Positions 1 to 7,188 of a stretch of 20,698 bases of DNA are shown one piece after another. Numbering within the stretch: position 1 is the stretch's first letter; every line of letters starts with the position of its first letter. This stretch comes from Bacteroidales bacterium UBA3824 (GTDB taxonomy: Bacteria > Bacteroidota > Bacteroidia > Bacteroidales > UBA3824). The position numbers and the translations under genes were made by a program. Under the pieces are notes generated by a model that was given only the letters and a program-made list of their open reading frames with translations, was not told where the DNA came from and did no database searches. The DNA lies in assembly GCA_002393195.1 (NCBI GenBank), contig DGIK01000093.1:5822-26519 (forward strand). The letters are read 5' to 3'.

Positions 1-733
1 TGGCGGTTTCGGGTGTCGGGTGTGCCTCGATAAACAGACCGTCGATGCCGGCTGCCACGCCCGCACGTGCGAGTGTCTTCAGGTATTGACGCGCACCGCC
101 GTTGGGGTCTGCCGAGGGTATGCCGTATTTGCGGATGGAGTGAGTTACGTCGAATACTACTGGGTAGCCGGTCTCCCTCAGATGGTAAAAACTACGAGGA
201 TCCACCACCAAATCGTTGTAGCCAAATGTGTAGCCGCGCTCGGTGAGTATTATCTTGTTGTTGCCGCAGGATTCAATCTTTTGGCAGGGCTTAATCATAT
301 TTTCGGGCGCGAGAAATTGTCCGTGTTTCAGGTTTACCACTGCGCCGGTCTTTGCGGTTTCGGTAACGAGGCCGGTCTGCATGCACAGGTACGCGGGTAT
401 CTGGATTACGTCGAGCACCTCGGCGGCGGGTTTGATGTGTTCGGGGTAATGGATGTCGGAGAGGACGGGCATCTGAAACTCGCGCTTGATTTTAGCCAAG
501 AGTTCGAGGCCTTTTTCGAGACCGGGGCCGAGATAATAATCGACGCTCGACCTATTGTCCTTCATAAACGACGATTTGAAAATCACCGGCAGCTTCAATT
601 TTTCAGCTGTCTTCTTGATGTGTTCGGCGGTGCGCATCATCAGGTCGTCTTCCTCGATGACGCACGGCCCGCAGATGAGGAACAACTGAGGTGCGCCACA
701 TTCTATATCTCTTACTTTTACTATTTTTTTCAT
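1..733 (-). CDS. kdsA: 3-deoxy-8-phosphooctulonate (KDO-8-P) synthase, 3' end cut by window edge
   Basis: KdsA condenses phosphoenolpyruvate with arabinose-5-phosphate to give KDO-8-phosphate, the committed step towards the KDO of lipopolysaccharide, in the cytoplasm. The reverse strand encodes 244 residues from an ATG at 733 with family signatures: GPCVIE near residue 22, the KDNRSS version of the PEP-binding KANRSS loop near residue 60, AKTGAVVNLKHGQFLAP, FGYNDLVVD, FDVTHS and IEAHP. The Cys of GPC together with the His of THS and the Glu of IEAHP are ligands of the metal-dependent class, so this is probably a metal-requiring KdsA; the last ligand (Asp) lies outside the window. About 30 C-terminal residues are missing. 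It lies 43 bp downstream of the histidine kinase gene on the same strand with no clear promoter between them, so co-transcription is possible. The identification is firm. Confidence 0.93.
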   Translation of the reverse strand, partial: MKKIVKVRDIECGAPQLFLICGPCVIEEDDLMMRTAEHIKKTAEKLKLPVIFKSSFMKDNRSSVDYYLGPGLEKGLELLAKIKREFQMPVLSDIHYPEHIKPAAEVLDVIQIPAYLCMQTGLVTETAKTGAVVNLKHGQFLAPENMIKPCQKIESCGNNKIILTERGYTFGYNDLVVDPRSFYHLRETGYPVVFDVTHSIRKYGIPSADPNGGARQYLKTLARAGVAAGIDGLFIEAHPTPETA

Positions 734-776
734 TTAATATGCCTTATATTATAATGTGTGCAACAATATTTTTTGA

Positions 777-1538
777 TTAGCATCTCGTTACCGGGAAACG
801 CACCGAAAATGTGGATCCCTTGTCCACTTCCGATACAAGCGCAATCTCGCCTTCAAGAAGCTCTACTATCTGATGTACAATTGAGAGCCCAAGCCCCGCG
901 CCGTCGTATATCTTGCTGCCGGTCTGCGGCGCTTTCCAAAATTTTTGGAAGATGTTGCGGTGGTATTCTTTTGGGATACCTATGCCGGTGTCAGATACTT
1001 GAATTTCGAGCATTTCCCTGCCGTCATTTGCCGTGCAGAATCCCGCCGAAAGCGTTATGGAGCCTTGTTCGGTGAATTTGATTGCGTTTTCCACTATCAG
1101 CACCATTGCACGGCACATCAGGCTGTCGTCGCCGTAGAGGTGTACCGGCACGGCATGGCTGCCAAGGCTGTTGTTCATCACGTAGCATATCGAATCGTTC
1201 TTTTTTGCTTTCAGGAGGCTCTTGGTGCTGTTGTAGATGAAGTCGAGGGTGAATATGACGTCAAATTCGTTTGGCCTTGGCTTTACGCTTCCCGCCTCGA
1301 GACTATTGATGAAGGCTGCATTGTCGCAAAAATCAAGCAAGTATCTTACGCTCCTTTTTAGCTGTACTACAAGCATCTCTCGAGTTTCGCTGTCGCAGTC
1401 GGGCTGTGAGAGCACGTCGCAGCACCCCACGATTACATTGAGCGGTGTGCGTATCTCGTGGGAAATAGTCTTGAGGAACGACGTCTGGAGTTTCAACGCC
1501 TCCTCGTGTATATCCGTGCTTATATTGACGTTAGCCAT
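777..1538 (-). CDS. orphan soluble sensor histidine kinase (HisKA + HATPase_c)
   Basis: This is a transmitter-only histidine kinase of 253 residues that should autophosphorylate on His and pass the phosphate to an unknown response regulator. Visible motifs are the H-box SHEIRTPLN with His27, the N-box VENAIKFT (Asn151), G1 DTGIGIP (183-189), an F-box around 197-201 and G2 GAGLGLSI (213-220). Only about 20 residues precede the dimerisation helix, and there is no transmembrane segment, PAS or GAF domain and no receiver domain. The ATG at 1538 is preferred over a TTG at 1568, because a good Bacteroidota promoter (1573-1603) has its expected start site at about 1566, which would leave the TTG without a leader. 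No response regulator gene is visible nearby. Input signal and partner are unknown; it may be part of a split sensor or act as a phosphatase or adaptor kinase. Confidence 0.9.
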   Translation of the reverse strand: MANVNISTDIHEEALKLQTSFLKTISHEIRTPLNVIVGCCDVLSQPDCDSETREMLVVQLKRSVRYLLDFCDNAAFINSLEAGSVKPRPNEFDVIFTLDFIYNSTKSLLKAKKNDSICYVMNNSLGSHAVPVHLYGDDSLMCRAMVLIVENAIKFTEQGSITLSAGFCTANDGREMLEIQVSDTGIGIPKEYHRNIFQKFWKAPQTGSKIYDGAGLGLSIVHQIVELLEGEIALVSEVDKGSTFSVRFPVTRC

Positions 1539-1572
1539 TTTCACTTCAATTATTGCTATCGGTAACAAATTC

Positions 1573-1603
1573 CAAAGGTAGCGATTTTTTTTATAATACC
1601 AAA
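1573..1603 (-). promoter_or_regulatory. Bacteroidota-type promoter for the histidine kinase gene
   Basis: On the minus strand TTTG (1600-1603) is followed after 19 bases by TACCTTTG (1573-1580), an exact match to the Bacteroidota -33/-7 pattern TTTG-N19-21-TAnnTTTG. It predicts a transcript start near 1566, about 28 bases before the ATG at 1538. Confidence 0.7.
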
Positions 1604-1613
1604 AATGTTTGCA

Positions 1614-2852
1614 TCATTTTTCGCTTTTTTTTGCAAACATACCGCCTGGCAACCTGATTCGGGCGTGGCATCCCTTGCGGAGCGACATTTCGTCCACGAT
1701 TGCTTTGGCGAGTTCGTTGCCGTTGGCGTCGGAAAAATGCTCCCAGTACATGATGCCGCCGAGGTTGTTGATGCAGGCAAAATCTACCTTGCGCGCCACA
1801 GATTCTATGTCGTCGTAGCTGATGAATATTTTTTGCGACTGATTGTAGATGAATGGCGCGTATGCCTGTCGGTCCCAGTAGCGGCGGTATCCGTTGCCGT
1901 TTTTGAGCAGCGACACGATGTTGCGGTAGCTCACAGAGCCTACGCCCTTGCCGGGGTTATATACCACAGAGCCTTGCTTGAGCTCCACGCCAGTCCACTT
2001 GCGTCCGTAGAACGCCGCGCCGATTACAATCTTTGATTTTGGGATTCCCTTGCTTATGTAGGTATTTACGATGCGCTCCACCGAGTGTCCGTAGGGCTTG
2101 CCGGCGGGCATGTAGATGTTGGTGTGGTGTCCGTTGAACTCGTTCCATTGACCGTGGAAGTCGTATGTCATCAGGAAGAAGTAATCGACGAGCGGCGTTA
2201 CCTTGAGCGGCTCTATATAATTAAGGTATTGCTCGAATGCTCCCGACGCCACGGTTACGTAGTATTTTTTGCCGTCTTTTCGCGACGCTTCGTCGAAATA
2301 TGCGCGCAGCGTGGCGAGCAGAGCGGTGAAGTTGGTACGGTCGGCGGCGCGTGTTGCCTTTTTCATCCCGGGAAACTCCCAGTCAACGTCGATTCCGTCA
2401 AGCCCGTATGCCCTTACGAACCTCACGGCGTCCTCGGCAAATACCTTGCGGGCATCGTCTGTTTTGGTCATCGTAGAAAACACCTTCTCTGTGCCCTGTC
2501 CGCCCACAGATACCAGCACCTTGAGGTCAGGGTACTTGTGCTTGAGGCTTCGCGCCACGTGGAAGTTTTGGGCGTCGGTCGGGTGCAGCAGCCCCATGCG
2601 GTTGTTTTTGATGACGGTGAACGCAAAGTTTACGAAGTCAACGCCCTCGAGGTCGATGGAGCGGCTGTCGAGGATTCTATTGCCAATGTGCAGGTATGCT
2701 ACCACGATTGGCGACTTCGCCTTGCGGTAGGCTTCCGGTGGGTCGGTATTGAGGTCGTTGGCCTCGGGATTGGCGAGGCAGCCCGCTACGAGAGGCATGA
2801 TGGCGACCGTCGCCACCCATAATAAGTGTCTGAGCAAACAACTGTTACACAT
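1614..2852 (-). CDS. glycoside hydrolase family 18 lipoprotein (chitinase/endo-beta-N-acetylglucosaminidase-like)
   Basis: The 412-residue product is a GH18 enzyme expected to cleave beta-1,4 bonds next to N-acetylglucosamine by substrate-assisted catalysis. The N-terminus from the ATG at 2852 is a lipoprotein signal ending in the lipobox LVAGC with acceptor Cys25, so the mature protein should be anchored to the cell envelope. An in-frame extension up to 2966 would bury this signal and would start upstream of the promoter, so it was rejected. GH18 hallmarks are VSVGG (114-118), the catalytic DGIDVDWE (152-159) with proton donor Glu159, MTYDFHG in the middle of the barrel, and MYWEHFSD near the end. 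Substrate (chitin, peptidoglycan or glycoprotein N-glycans) cannot be decided from sequence. The histidine kinase gene follows 75 bp downstream with its own promoter. Confidence 0.92.
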   Translation of the reverse strand: MCNSCLLRHLLWVATVAIMPLVAGCLANPEANDLNTDPPEAYRKAKSPIVVAYLHIGNRILDSRSIDLEGVDFVNFAFTVIKNNRMGLLHPTDAQNFHVARSLKHKYPDLKVLVSVGGQGTEKVFSTMTKTDDARKVFAEDAVRFVRAYGLDGIDVDWEFPGMKKATRAADRTNFTALLATLRAYFDEASRKDGKKYYVTVASGAFEQYLNYIEPLKVTPLVDYFFLMTYDFHGQWNEFNGHHTNIYMPAGKPYGHSVERIVNTYISKGIPKSKIVIGAAFYGRKWTGVELKQGSVVYNPGKGVGSVSYRNIVSLLKNGNGYRRYWDRQAYAPFIYNQSQKIFISYDDIESVARKVDFACINNLGGIMYWEHFSDANGNELAKAIVDEMSLRKGCHARIRLPGGMFAKKSEK

Positions 2853-2885
2853 TTTTGATTGATGTCTGTCTTCAATTACAGGGCG

Positions 2886-2917
2886 CAAATATACAAAATA
2901 TATGTTGACAGCCCAAA
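2886..2917 (-). promoter_or_regulatory. Bacteroidota-type promoter for the GH18 lipoprotein gene
   Basis: On the minus strand TTTG (2914-2917), 20 bases, then TATATTTG (2886-2893). This is a full consensus match, placing the transcript start near 2880, about 28 bases before the ATG at 2852. Confidence 0.72.
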
Positions 2918-3041
2918 CACAATGCAAGAGTCTATCTTGAAGTAAAGATATTATCTCGCTATGCAATGCTCTGTATTACAGACGATTGGCTATGTGTTGT
3001 AAAAGCCTCCAATTAAAAAAAAAAAAAAATTGTATAAAAAA

Positions 3042-3073
3042 TTTGCATATATGGCGAAAAGTTGCTAATATTG
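3042..3073 (+). promoter_or_regulatory. Bacteroidota-type promoter for rplS
   Basis: TTTG (3042-3045), 20 bases, then TAATATTG (3066-3073), which differs from TAnnTTTG by one base. The predicted start near 3080 gives a leader of about 40 bases that ends in an A-rich stretch before the ATG at 3121. Confidence 0.6.
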
Positions 3074-3120
3074 CAGTCCGAAAAATCACATGAATAAACC
3101 TTATTATTAAAAATAAAACC

Positions 3121-3489
3121 ATGGAATTATTAAAAGTAGTTGAAGAACAGTATTCCTTGAAAAGGGAATGGCCGAAATTCAACAGTGGAGACACAGTAAC
3201 AGTATCTTATAAGATTGTAGAAGGCAACAAGGAGCGCATACAGCAGTTCAGAGGCGTTGTAATCCAGAGGAAGGGAGCAGGCATCAGTGCAACTTTCACA
3301 GTAAGGAAGATGTCAGGCAACATCGGAGTCGAGAGGATTTTCCCGGTGGAGTCGCCCTTCATCGACAAGGTTGAAGTAAACAAGAGAGGTCGCGTTCGCA
3401 GGGCGAGAATCTACTACGTAAGGGAGCTCACCGGCAAGAAGGCCCGCATCAAGGAGAAGATTGTCAATGTCAAGGACAAGGCTATCTAA
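3121..3489 (+). CDS. rplS: 50S ribosomal protein L19
   Basis: L19 is a large-subunit protein at the 30S-50S interface. The 122-residue product has the family's usual length and its conserved blocks: [20 protein letters not shown] near residue 20, the [11 protein letters not shown] strand, [21 protein letters not shown] in the middle, and the basic end [12 protein letters not shown]. The gene has its own promoter upstream (3042-3073) and an intrinsic terminator downstream (3543-3578), so it is probably a single-gene unit. The usual partners rpsP, rimM and trmD of many other phyla are not next to it. Identification is very secure. Confidence 0.98.
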   Translation: MELLKVVEEQYSLKREWPKFNSGDTVTVSYKIVEGNKERIQQFRGVVIQRKGAGISATFTVRKMSGNIGVERIFPVESPFIDKVEVNKRGRVRRARIYYVRELTGKKARIKEKIVNVKDKAI

Positions 3490-3542
3490 TCTTTGTTTTG
3501 GGTAATCGGAAAAAGAAAGAGACCAATACAACCTCAAATACG

Positions 3543-3578
3543 AAAAAATCCCCGGAACAGGTTTTTGGGGATTTTTTT
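3543..3578 (+). terminator. intrinsic terminator after rplS
   Basis: AAAAAATCCCC (3543-3553) pairs with GGGGATTTTTTT (3567-3578) around a 13-base loop, giving a CCCC/GGGG stem flanked by A/T pairs and ending in a T run. It lies 54 bp after the rplS stop and 33 bp before the next start codon. Confidence 0.8.
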
Positions 3579-3610
3579 GTAAATAATTACAGAAAACAAC
3601 AACAAAACAA

Positions 3611-4306
3611 ATGGCAAACACAGAACAAAACCAGGAGCAGGATCAGCTCGAAAACGTCGAGAGCACCCTTGGCAGGGCGGAGATGTTTGTTGAAGAAAAC
3701 AGGCAGACGTTTTTGCTCGTAATAGGCATCGCGGTCGCAATCATGCTCGGTGTGTGGGCTTACTTCAAGTTCATCAAAGGACCCAAGGAAATCAATGCCG
3801 CTGCGCAGATGCACCAGGCTGAGCTCTATCTTGAGCGCGACTCTGTGAAGCTCGCCCTCAACGGCGACGGCAACTACCCCGGCTTCCTCGGAATCATCGA
3901 CGACTATTCTGGCACCAAGGCCGCCAACAACGCCAAGTATTACGCTGGTGTGTGCTTCCTCAAGCTCGGCCAGTACGACGAGGCAATCAAGATGCTCGAA
4001 GGATTCTCCTCTTCAGACGAAGTGCTTGAGCCGTTGTCTATAGGACTCTTAGGCGACGCATACATGGAAAAAGGCGACACCGACAAGGCAGCATCTTATT
4101 ATGGCAAAGCAGTGGGCAAAGCCGGCGAAAACAAGTTTATAGCCCCCTACCTTATGCTTAAGCTCGCTGTCGCATACGAAAAACAACAAAAATTTCAGGA
4201 TGCTCTTGGCGTCTATGAAAAGATAAAAGCCAATTTCCCTGCTACGGAAGAAGGTCGCGAGGCTCTTAAGATGATTCCGACACTTAACAAGAAGCTCGGC
4301 AAATAA
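3611..4306 (+). CDS. membrane-anchored tetratricopeptide repeat protein (YfgM-like layout)
   Basis: The 231-residue product has a polar, glutamine- and glutamate-rich N-terminus, a single transmembrane helix at about 33-53, then a helical C-terminal part with several TPR units from about 100 to 225 (for example NAKYYAGVCFLKLGQYDEA, followed by GDAYMEKGDTDKAASYYGKA). The helix followed by exported TPRs resembles the YfgM family, which in proteobacteria assists the Sec translocon and periplasmic chaperones; that role is only an analogy here. TPRs are protein-binding scaffolds, so an envelope adaptor function is likely. The gene starts 33 bp after the rplS terminator with no clear promoter of its own and ends at a strong terminator (4349-4386). 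Confidence 0.85.
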   Translation: MANTEQNQEQDQLENVESTLGRAEMFVEENRQTFLLVIGIAVAIMLGVWAYFKFIKGPKEINAAAQMHQAELYLERDSVKLALNGDGNYPGFLGIIDDYSGTKAANNAKYYAGVCFLKLGQYDEAIKMLEGFSSSDEVLEPLSIGLLGDAYMEKGDTDKAASYYGKAVGKAGENKFIAPYLMLKLAVAYEKQQKFQDALGVYEKIKANFPATEEGREALKMIPTLNKKLGK

Positions 4307-4348
4307 TGTAAGCCTATTGGAAAACCGCAACACGGCGGTGCCAACAAT

Positions 4349-4386
4349 AAAAAAACGACTGTCCAAAAAGGACGGTCGTTTTTTTT
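4349..4386 (+). terminator. intrinsic terminator after the TPR protein gene
   Basis: CGACTGTCC (4356-4364) pairs with GGACGGTCG (4370-4378) through one G-T wobble around a loop of five A residues. The stem is flanked by an A run on the 5' side and eight T residues on the 3' side, so it may also work from the opposite strand. Confidence 0.88.
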
Positions 4387-4420
4387 GTATGGGATGAGCA
4401 ATGCCCGCCTTCACCTTATG

Positions 4421-4496
4421 TGTAACACCACTGTAACACCGAAAAATGTCGCGTGTAACACCGCCTGTAACACCAAGTGTAACACTTTTTGTAACA
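4421..4496. repeat. cluster of six TGTAACA(CC) short direct repeats
   Basis: TGTAACACC starts at 4421, 4432, 4454 and 4466, with shortened copies TGTAACAC at 4478 and TGTAACA at 4490. Spacings are 11, 22, 12, 12 and 12 bases, close to one helical turn or four codons. The cluster lies between the TPR gene terminator and the tRNA-Pro terminator and has no gene of its own. The rest of the 300-bp gap (4307-4612) holds only the two terminators. It could be a binding-site array or a relic of a low-complexity coding end. Confidence 0.6.
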
Positions 4497-4554
4497 ATAT
4501 TAAGGAGAATTGGGCGGAAATGCCGCATCGAAAAATAATCGAATAGTTATACAT

Positions 4555-4588
4555 AAAAAAAAACAACCCGCTGTTATCCAGCAGGTTG
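4555..4588 (-). terminator. intrinsic terminator after tRNA-Pro
   Basis: On the minus strand a 10-bp stem with one mismatch (CAACC-GCTG arm 4564-4573 against CAGC-GGTTG 4579-4588) is followed by a run of nine T residues (complement of 4555-4563). It sits 25 bp after the tRNA 3' end. Confidence 0.8.
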
Positions 4589-4612
4589 CCCCAAATAACC
4601 TATGTTATCTTG

Positions 4613-4685
4613 TCGGAGTGGCCAGACTCGAACTGGCGACCCCAACGTCCCGAACGTTGTACGCTACCAACTGCGCTACACCCCG
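4613..4685 (-). tRNA. tRNA-Pro, anticodon CGG
   Basis: The 73-base minus-strand sequence folds into a complete cloverleaf: acceptor CGGGGTG pairs with CACTCCG with one G-T wobble, the D arm is GCGC-AGTTGGTA-GCGT, the anticodon stem CAACG/CGTTG closes the loop TTCGGGA with anticodon CGG, and the T arm GCCAG/CTGGC closes TTCGAGT. The discriminator base is A and no CCA tail is encoded. It reads CCG proline codons. It has its own promoter (4712-4743) and terminator (4555-4588) and is a lone tRNA gene. Confidence 0.96.
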
Positions 4686-4711
4686 AATCGTGTCTTTTTT
4701 AATTGACGGTG

Positions 4712-4743
4712 CAAAGGTAGAAACCTTTTTCCAATCCACCAAA
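4712..4743 (-). promoter_or_regulatory. Bacteroidota-type promoter for tRNA-Pro
   Basis: On the minus strand TTTG (4740-4743), 20 bases, TACCTTTG (4712-4719) is an exact consensus match. Transcription should begin near 4705, about 20 bases upstream of the mature tRNA 5' end. Confidence 0.72.
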
Positions 4744-4933
4744 TTTTTTTGGAACTTTTTTCCAACTTTTTTTCATCGCGGTTTATGCAAGGTAAAATCA
4801 CACCTTATATTATATGCTGAAAATGCTACCATAAAAAAAATTAAAAAAAAATACCAAAATATAGCGTCAATTTCAAAAAATGTTACTACCTTTAAAGCGT
4901 TTAAAAACAAGTAAGACCATAGAAACTTATACA

Positions 4934-5839
4934 ATGAATAATTTTCTTAAAATCAATACATTAGCGGTGGCAACCGCAATCATTGCGGCATTGCTCGGAT
5001 GTGGCGGACAGACCAACAATCAGTCCCAAAGCGACACCGGGCAGAATACGACTGCACAGACACAGGCCCCTGACAACGATAAAACGGAAGACAATTCCGA
5101 AGCTATTGAGCAGGTGATAAAGCAGCAGGAGCGTGCTGAGTCTGGCGAGAGTAATGACGAGCCATTGTCGGCAGAGACGGTAAAACAAGCATATAGCGCA
5201 CCGGCGGAGCTTCAATACTACAAGCAGAGCAACGAATACATATTCCAAAAATTCTACCCCATCGGATGGTCGAAAGACGGCAAGTTTGCATACGTCATAG
5301 AGCCGGCGGACGAAGCGGCGGGATTGTATTTCTTCAAGCTGAGAATACAAAGCATGATTAGCGACAAGATTGTATATGAATGGGAGCTCGACCCCGACGA
5401 AGGTGTGGAGACCGGCAGCGTAAAACAGATGTGGAAGGAAAACCAAATGACATTTGCCGCCGCGCTCAACGAGCACAAGATAATCCCGCAGAAAGACATT
5501 AAGCTCCTCGGCACGGAGTTCAACACCGAGGAGGGCAAATTCAAGGTAACGATTGAAAACCAGATGGAGACCGACCCCGACTTCGGTTTTGAGGTAGTGA
5601 AAACCACCAACATCGACATCAGGGCGTCGGAGCTTGGAACCAAGAGGATATACTCCTACACCGAAAACGACTACAACCAGTGCCTCGGACGCATCGTGCA
5701 GGGCGTCATCAAAAGCCCATACGAAAAACGTGTCGCAGTGCTTGTAAAAGAGGAACTTAGGGGCTATGAAGGCCCGCCGAATGTAGTGAGGAGTTTCCTC
5801 GTAGGAGCCGACCTCGAAAGGTCGTTCAAAAAGAAATAA
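4934..5839 (+). CDS. hypothetical lipoprotein with Q/N/T-rich linker
   Basis: I do not recognise this 301-residue protein. From the ATG at 4934 it begins with a hydrophobic signal ending in the lipobox ALLGC, acceptor Cys23, followed by a disordered linker of about 70 residues rich in Gln, Asn, Thr, Asp and Glu. An in-frame ATG at 4880 would place 18 extra residues before the signal and was rejected. The folded part starts near residue 85 and includes the stretch FYPIGWSKDGKFAYVIEPA, which resembles a single blade motif of propeller-like sensor proteins, although the remaining sequence does not show clear repeats. It is expected at the cell envelope, on the periplasmic face or surface. It stands alone between the tRNA and the amidase cassette, with no terminator visible after it and an A/T-rich gap of 79 bp before the next start. 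Confidence 0.75.
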   Translation: MNNFLKINTLAVATAIIAALLGCGGQTNNQSQSDTGQNTTAQTQAPDNDKTEDNSEAIEQVIKQQERAESGESNDEPLSAETVKQAYSAPAELQYYKQSNEYIFQKFYPIGWSKDGKFAYVIEPADEAAGLYFFKLRIQSMISDKIVYEWELDPDEGVETGSVKQMWKENQMTFAAALNEHKIIPQKDIKLLGTEFNTEEGKFKVTIENQMETDPDFGFEVVKTTNIDIRASELGTKRIYSYTENDYNQCLGRIVQGVIKSPYEKRVAVLVKEELRGYEGPPNVVRSFLVGADLERSFKKK

Positions 5840-5857
5840 CATTTTTTTGCAAAAAAA

Positions 5858-5889
5858 ATTGCATATACCAAATATTAACCTTACTTTTA
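5858..5889 (+). promoter_or_regulatory. probable promoter of the amidase cassette
   Basis: ATTG (5858-5861), 20 bases, TACTTTTA (5882-5889). Each half differs from the Bacteroidota consensus by one base and the spacing is correct. The predicted start near 5896 lies about 23 bases before the amidase ATG at 5919. Confidence 0.45.
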
Positions 5890-5918
5890 CCGAGTAAATC
5901 ACAAAAAAACATCCGAAA

Positions 5919-6740
5919 ATGCTACAAATAAAGGACTATTTGGTAAGCGGAGACAACGTAAGGAAGATGGTCAAGTGCACCAAGACAAGTGGAGAATTTG
6001 AGAGGGGCTACCCCGACACAATCATAATCCACTATACGGCAGGGCCTTACCAGTCGTCGCTGAATACTTTGGTCAATCCAAAGGTCAAGGCGTCGGCGCA
6101 CGTGCTGATAGACCGCGACGGCAGCATCACGCAGCTAATCCCGTTCAACGAGATAGCGTGGCACGCCGGCGAGAGCAGTTACGGCGGACGCTCCGGATAC
6201 AACAAATATTCGATAGGCATCGAAATTGTCAATTCCGGTCCCCTCACCAAAAGCGGCAACGTGTACAGGTCGTGGTTTGGCGCGGCATACAACCCGAGCG
6301 ACGTGATGGAGGGCATCCACCGCAACCAATCCACGCCCAAATACTGGCACGTATATACCGCCGAGCAGATAGAGACTGTAAGGCAGCTCTGTATGCAGCT
6401 CATAGAGGAATATCCCAACATCAGGCAAATCCTCGGACACGAAGAAGTGGCTCCGGCACGCAAGACCGACCCGGGTCCAGCATTCCCGCTCGACACGCTC
6501 AGAGAGCAGTTGCTGGGCTCCGACAGGAAAAATGACGGCGGTGCGCAACTCCCTGAGACTGGGCGTGTTGCTGCCAAGACCCTCAACATCCGCACAAGCC
6601 CGGAGACCGACGGACTGCTCGCTGCCCAGCCGTTGCCAAAAGGCACGATGGTAAGCATTGTGGGCGAGAAAAACGGCTGGTACAAGGTGCGTACCACCGT
6701 GGAAGGTTGGGTATTCGGCAAGTACTTGGATATCAACTAA
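5919..6740 (+). CDS. N-acetylmuramoyl-L-alanine amidase (Amidase_2) with C-terminal SH3 domain, no signal peptide
   Basis: This 273-residue protein should cleave the amide bond between N-acetylmuramic acid and L-alanine of peptidoglycan. The N-terminal Amidase_2 domain (about 30-195) carries the zinc ligands His38 in IIHYTAG, His174 in LGHEEVAP and Asp184 in KTDPGPAFP, plus the family motif WHAGES (81-86). A bacterial SH3 domain follows at about 215-272, from LNIRTSPE to GWVFGKYLDI, and probably binds the wall. There is no signal peptide or membrane helix, unlike housekeeping amidases, and like phage endolysins that need a holin to reach the wall. It is the first gene of a four-gene unit; the next start is 16 bp downstream. 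A toxin or effector amidase is an alternative to an endolysin. Confidence 0.92.
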   Translation: MLQIKDYLVSGDNVRKMVKCTKTSGEFERGYPDTIIIHYTAGPYQSSLNTLVNPKVKASAHVLIDRDGSITQLIPFNEIAWHAGESSYGGRSGYNKYSIGIEIVNSGPLTKSGNVYRSWFGAAYNPSDVMEGIHRNQSTPKYWHVYTAEQIETVRQLCMQLIEEYPNIRQILGHEEVAPARKTDPGPAFPLDTLREQLLGSDRKNDGGAQLPETGRVAAKTLNIRTSPETDGLLAAQPLPKGTMVSIVGEKNGWYKVRTTVEGWVFGKYLDIN

Positions 6741-6756
6741 CTAAATCGTACCGACT

Positions 6757-7188
6757 ATGAAAAAATGGATTATCATAATAGCCGTAGTGCTCGTAGCGCT
6801 GATAATAATCGGTGTGCTGTACGACGCTGGATACCTCAACTTCAAGTGGAGTACGCTCTCGATGATATTCGCCGCGCTTGCAGGCCCTTATATGTACATC
6901 AAAAACAAGCTTTTCAATACCAACAACGTCGATACCATCGACGATATGATAAGGAAAGCCCAGGACGGACTCAAAGTGGATGCAGACCACCGCGCCGAAT
7001 ACGACGAGACTATCGCTCAAAAGGAGACCCAGATTACGCGTCTCAAGCACAACACCACCGAATTTGACCGCCAGATACAAGAGCTTCAAGTGAAAGCCGA
7101 CAACACCAAAAAGGAGGTCAAGGAGATGAACTCAGACGAGATGGCTGCGGCATTTGAACAACTCTATGGAAATGAAAGAGATGAATAA
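6757..7188 (+). CDS. small membrane protein, two N-terminal helices plus coiled coil (holin- or spanin-like layout)
   Basis: I do not recognise a named family. The 143-residue product begins with a long hydrophobic helix (about 4-23), a short turn, a second hydrophobic helix (about 33-50), and then a charged C-terminal half. From about 58 to 128 this half is strongly helical with heptad-like spacing (for example ETQITRLK and QIQELQVKADNTKKEV), so a coiled coil is likely. The layout suits a small holin-like or accessory lysis protein with a cytoplasmic or periplasmic coiled coil. It follows the amidase by 16 bp and its last eight bases overlap the chosen start of the next gene, so the genes are translationally linked. 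Confidence 0.8.
   Translation: MKKWIIIIAVVLVALIIIGVLYDAGYLNFKWSTLSMIFAALAGPYMYIKNKLFNTNNVDTIDDMIRKAQDGLKVDADHRAEYDETIAQKETQITRLKHNTTEFDRQIQELQVKADNTKKEVKEMNSDEMAAAFEQLYGNERDE

Noticed and set aside
20..754. Long plus-strand open frame opposite kdsA
   Set aside because: The minus strand has clear KdsA motifs throughout; the plus-strand frame is a by-product of its codon bias.
2853..2966. Longer start for the GH18 protein
   Set aside because: It would place the lipoprotein signal internally and begin upstream of the consensus promoter at 2886-2917.
4421..4496. CRISPR or integron-like array
   Set aside because: Repeats are only 7-9 bp with 2-13 bp between them and no associated genes.
4613..4685. 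Prophage attachment site at tRNA-Pro for the amidase cassette
   Set aside because: No integrase and no duplicated tRNA 3' end was found in the window, so integration there is not supported.
4510..4914. Plus-strand frame of 134 codons across the tRNA-Pro gene
   Set aside because: It runs through a complete tRNA, its promoter and its terminator.
4961..5902. Minus-strand frame of about 313 codons opposite the lipoprotein gene
   Set aside because: The plus frame has a lipoprotein signal and protein-like composition; the minus frame shows no signal peptide or motif.
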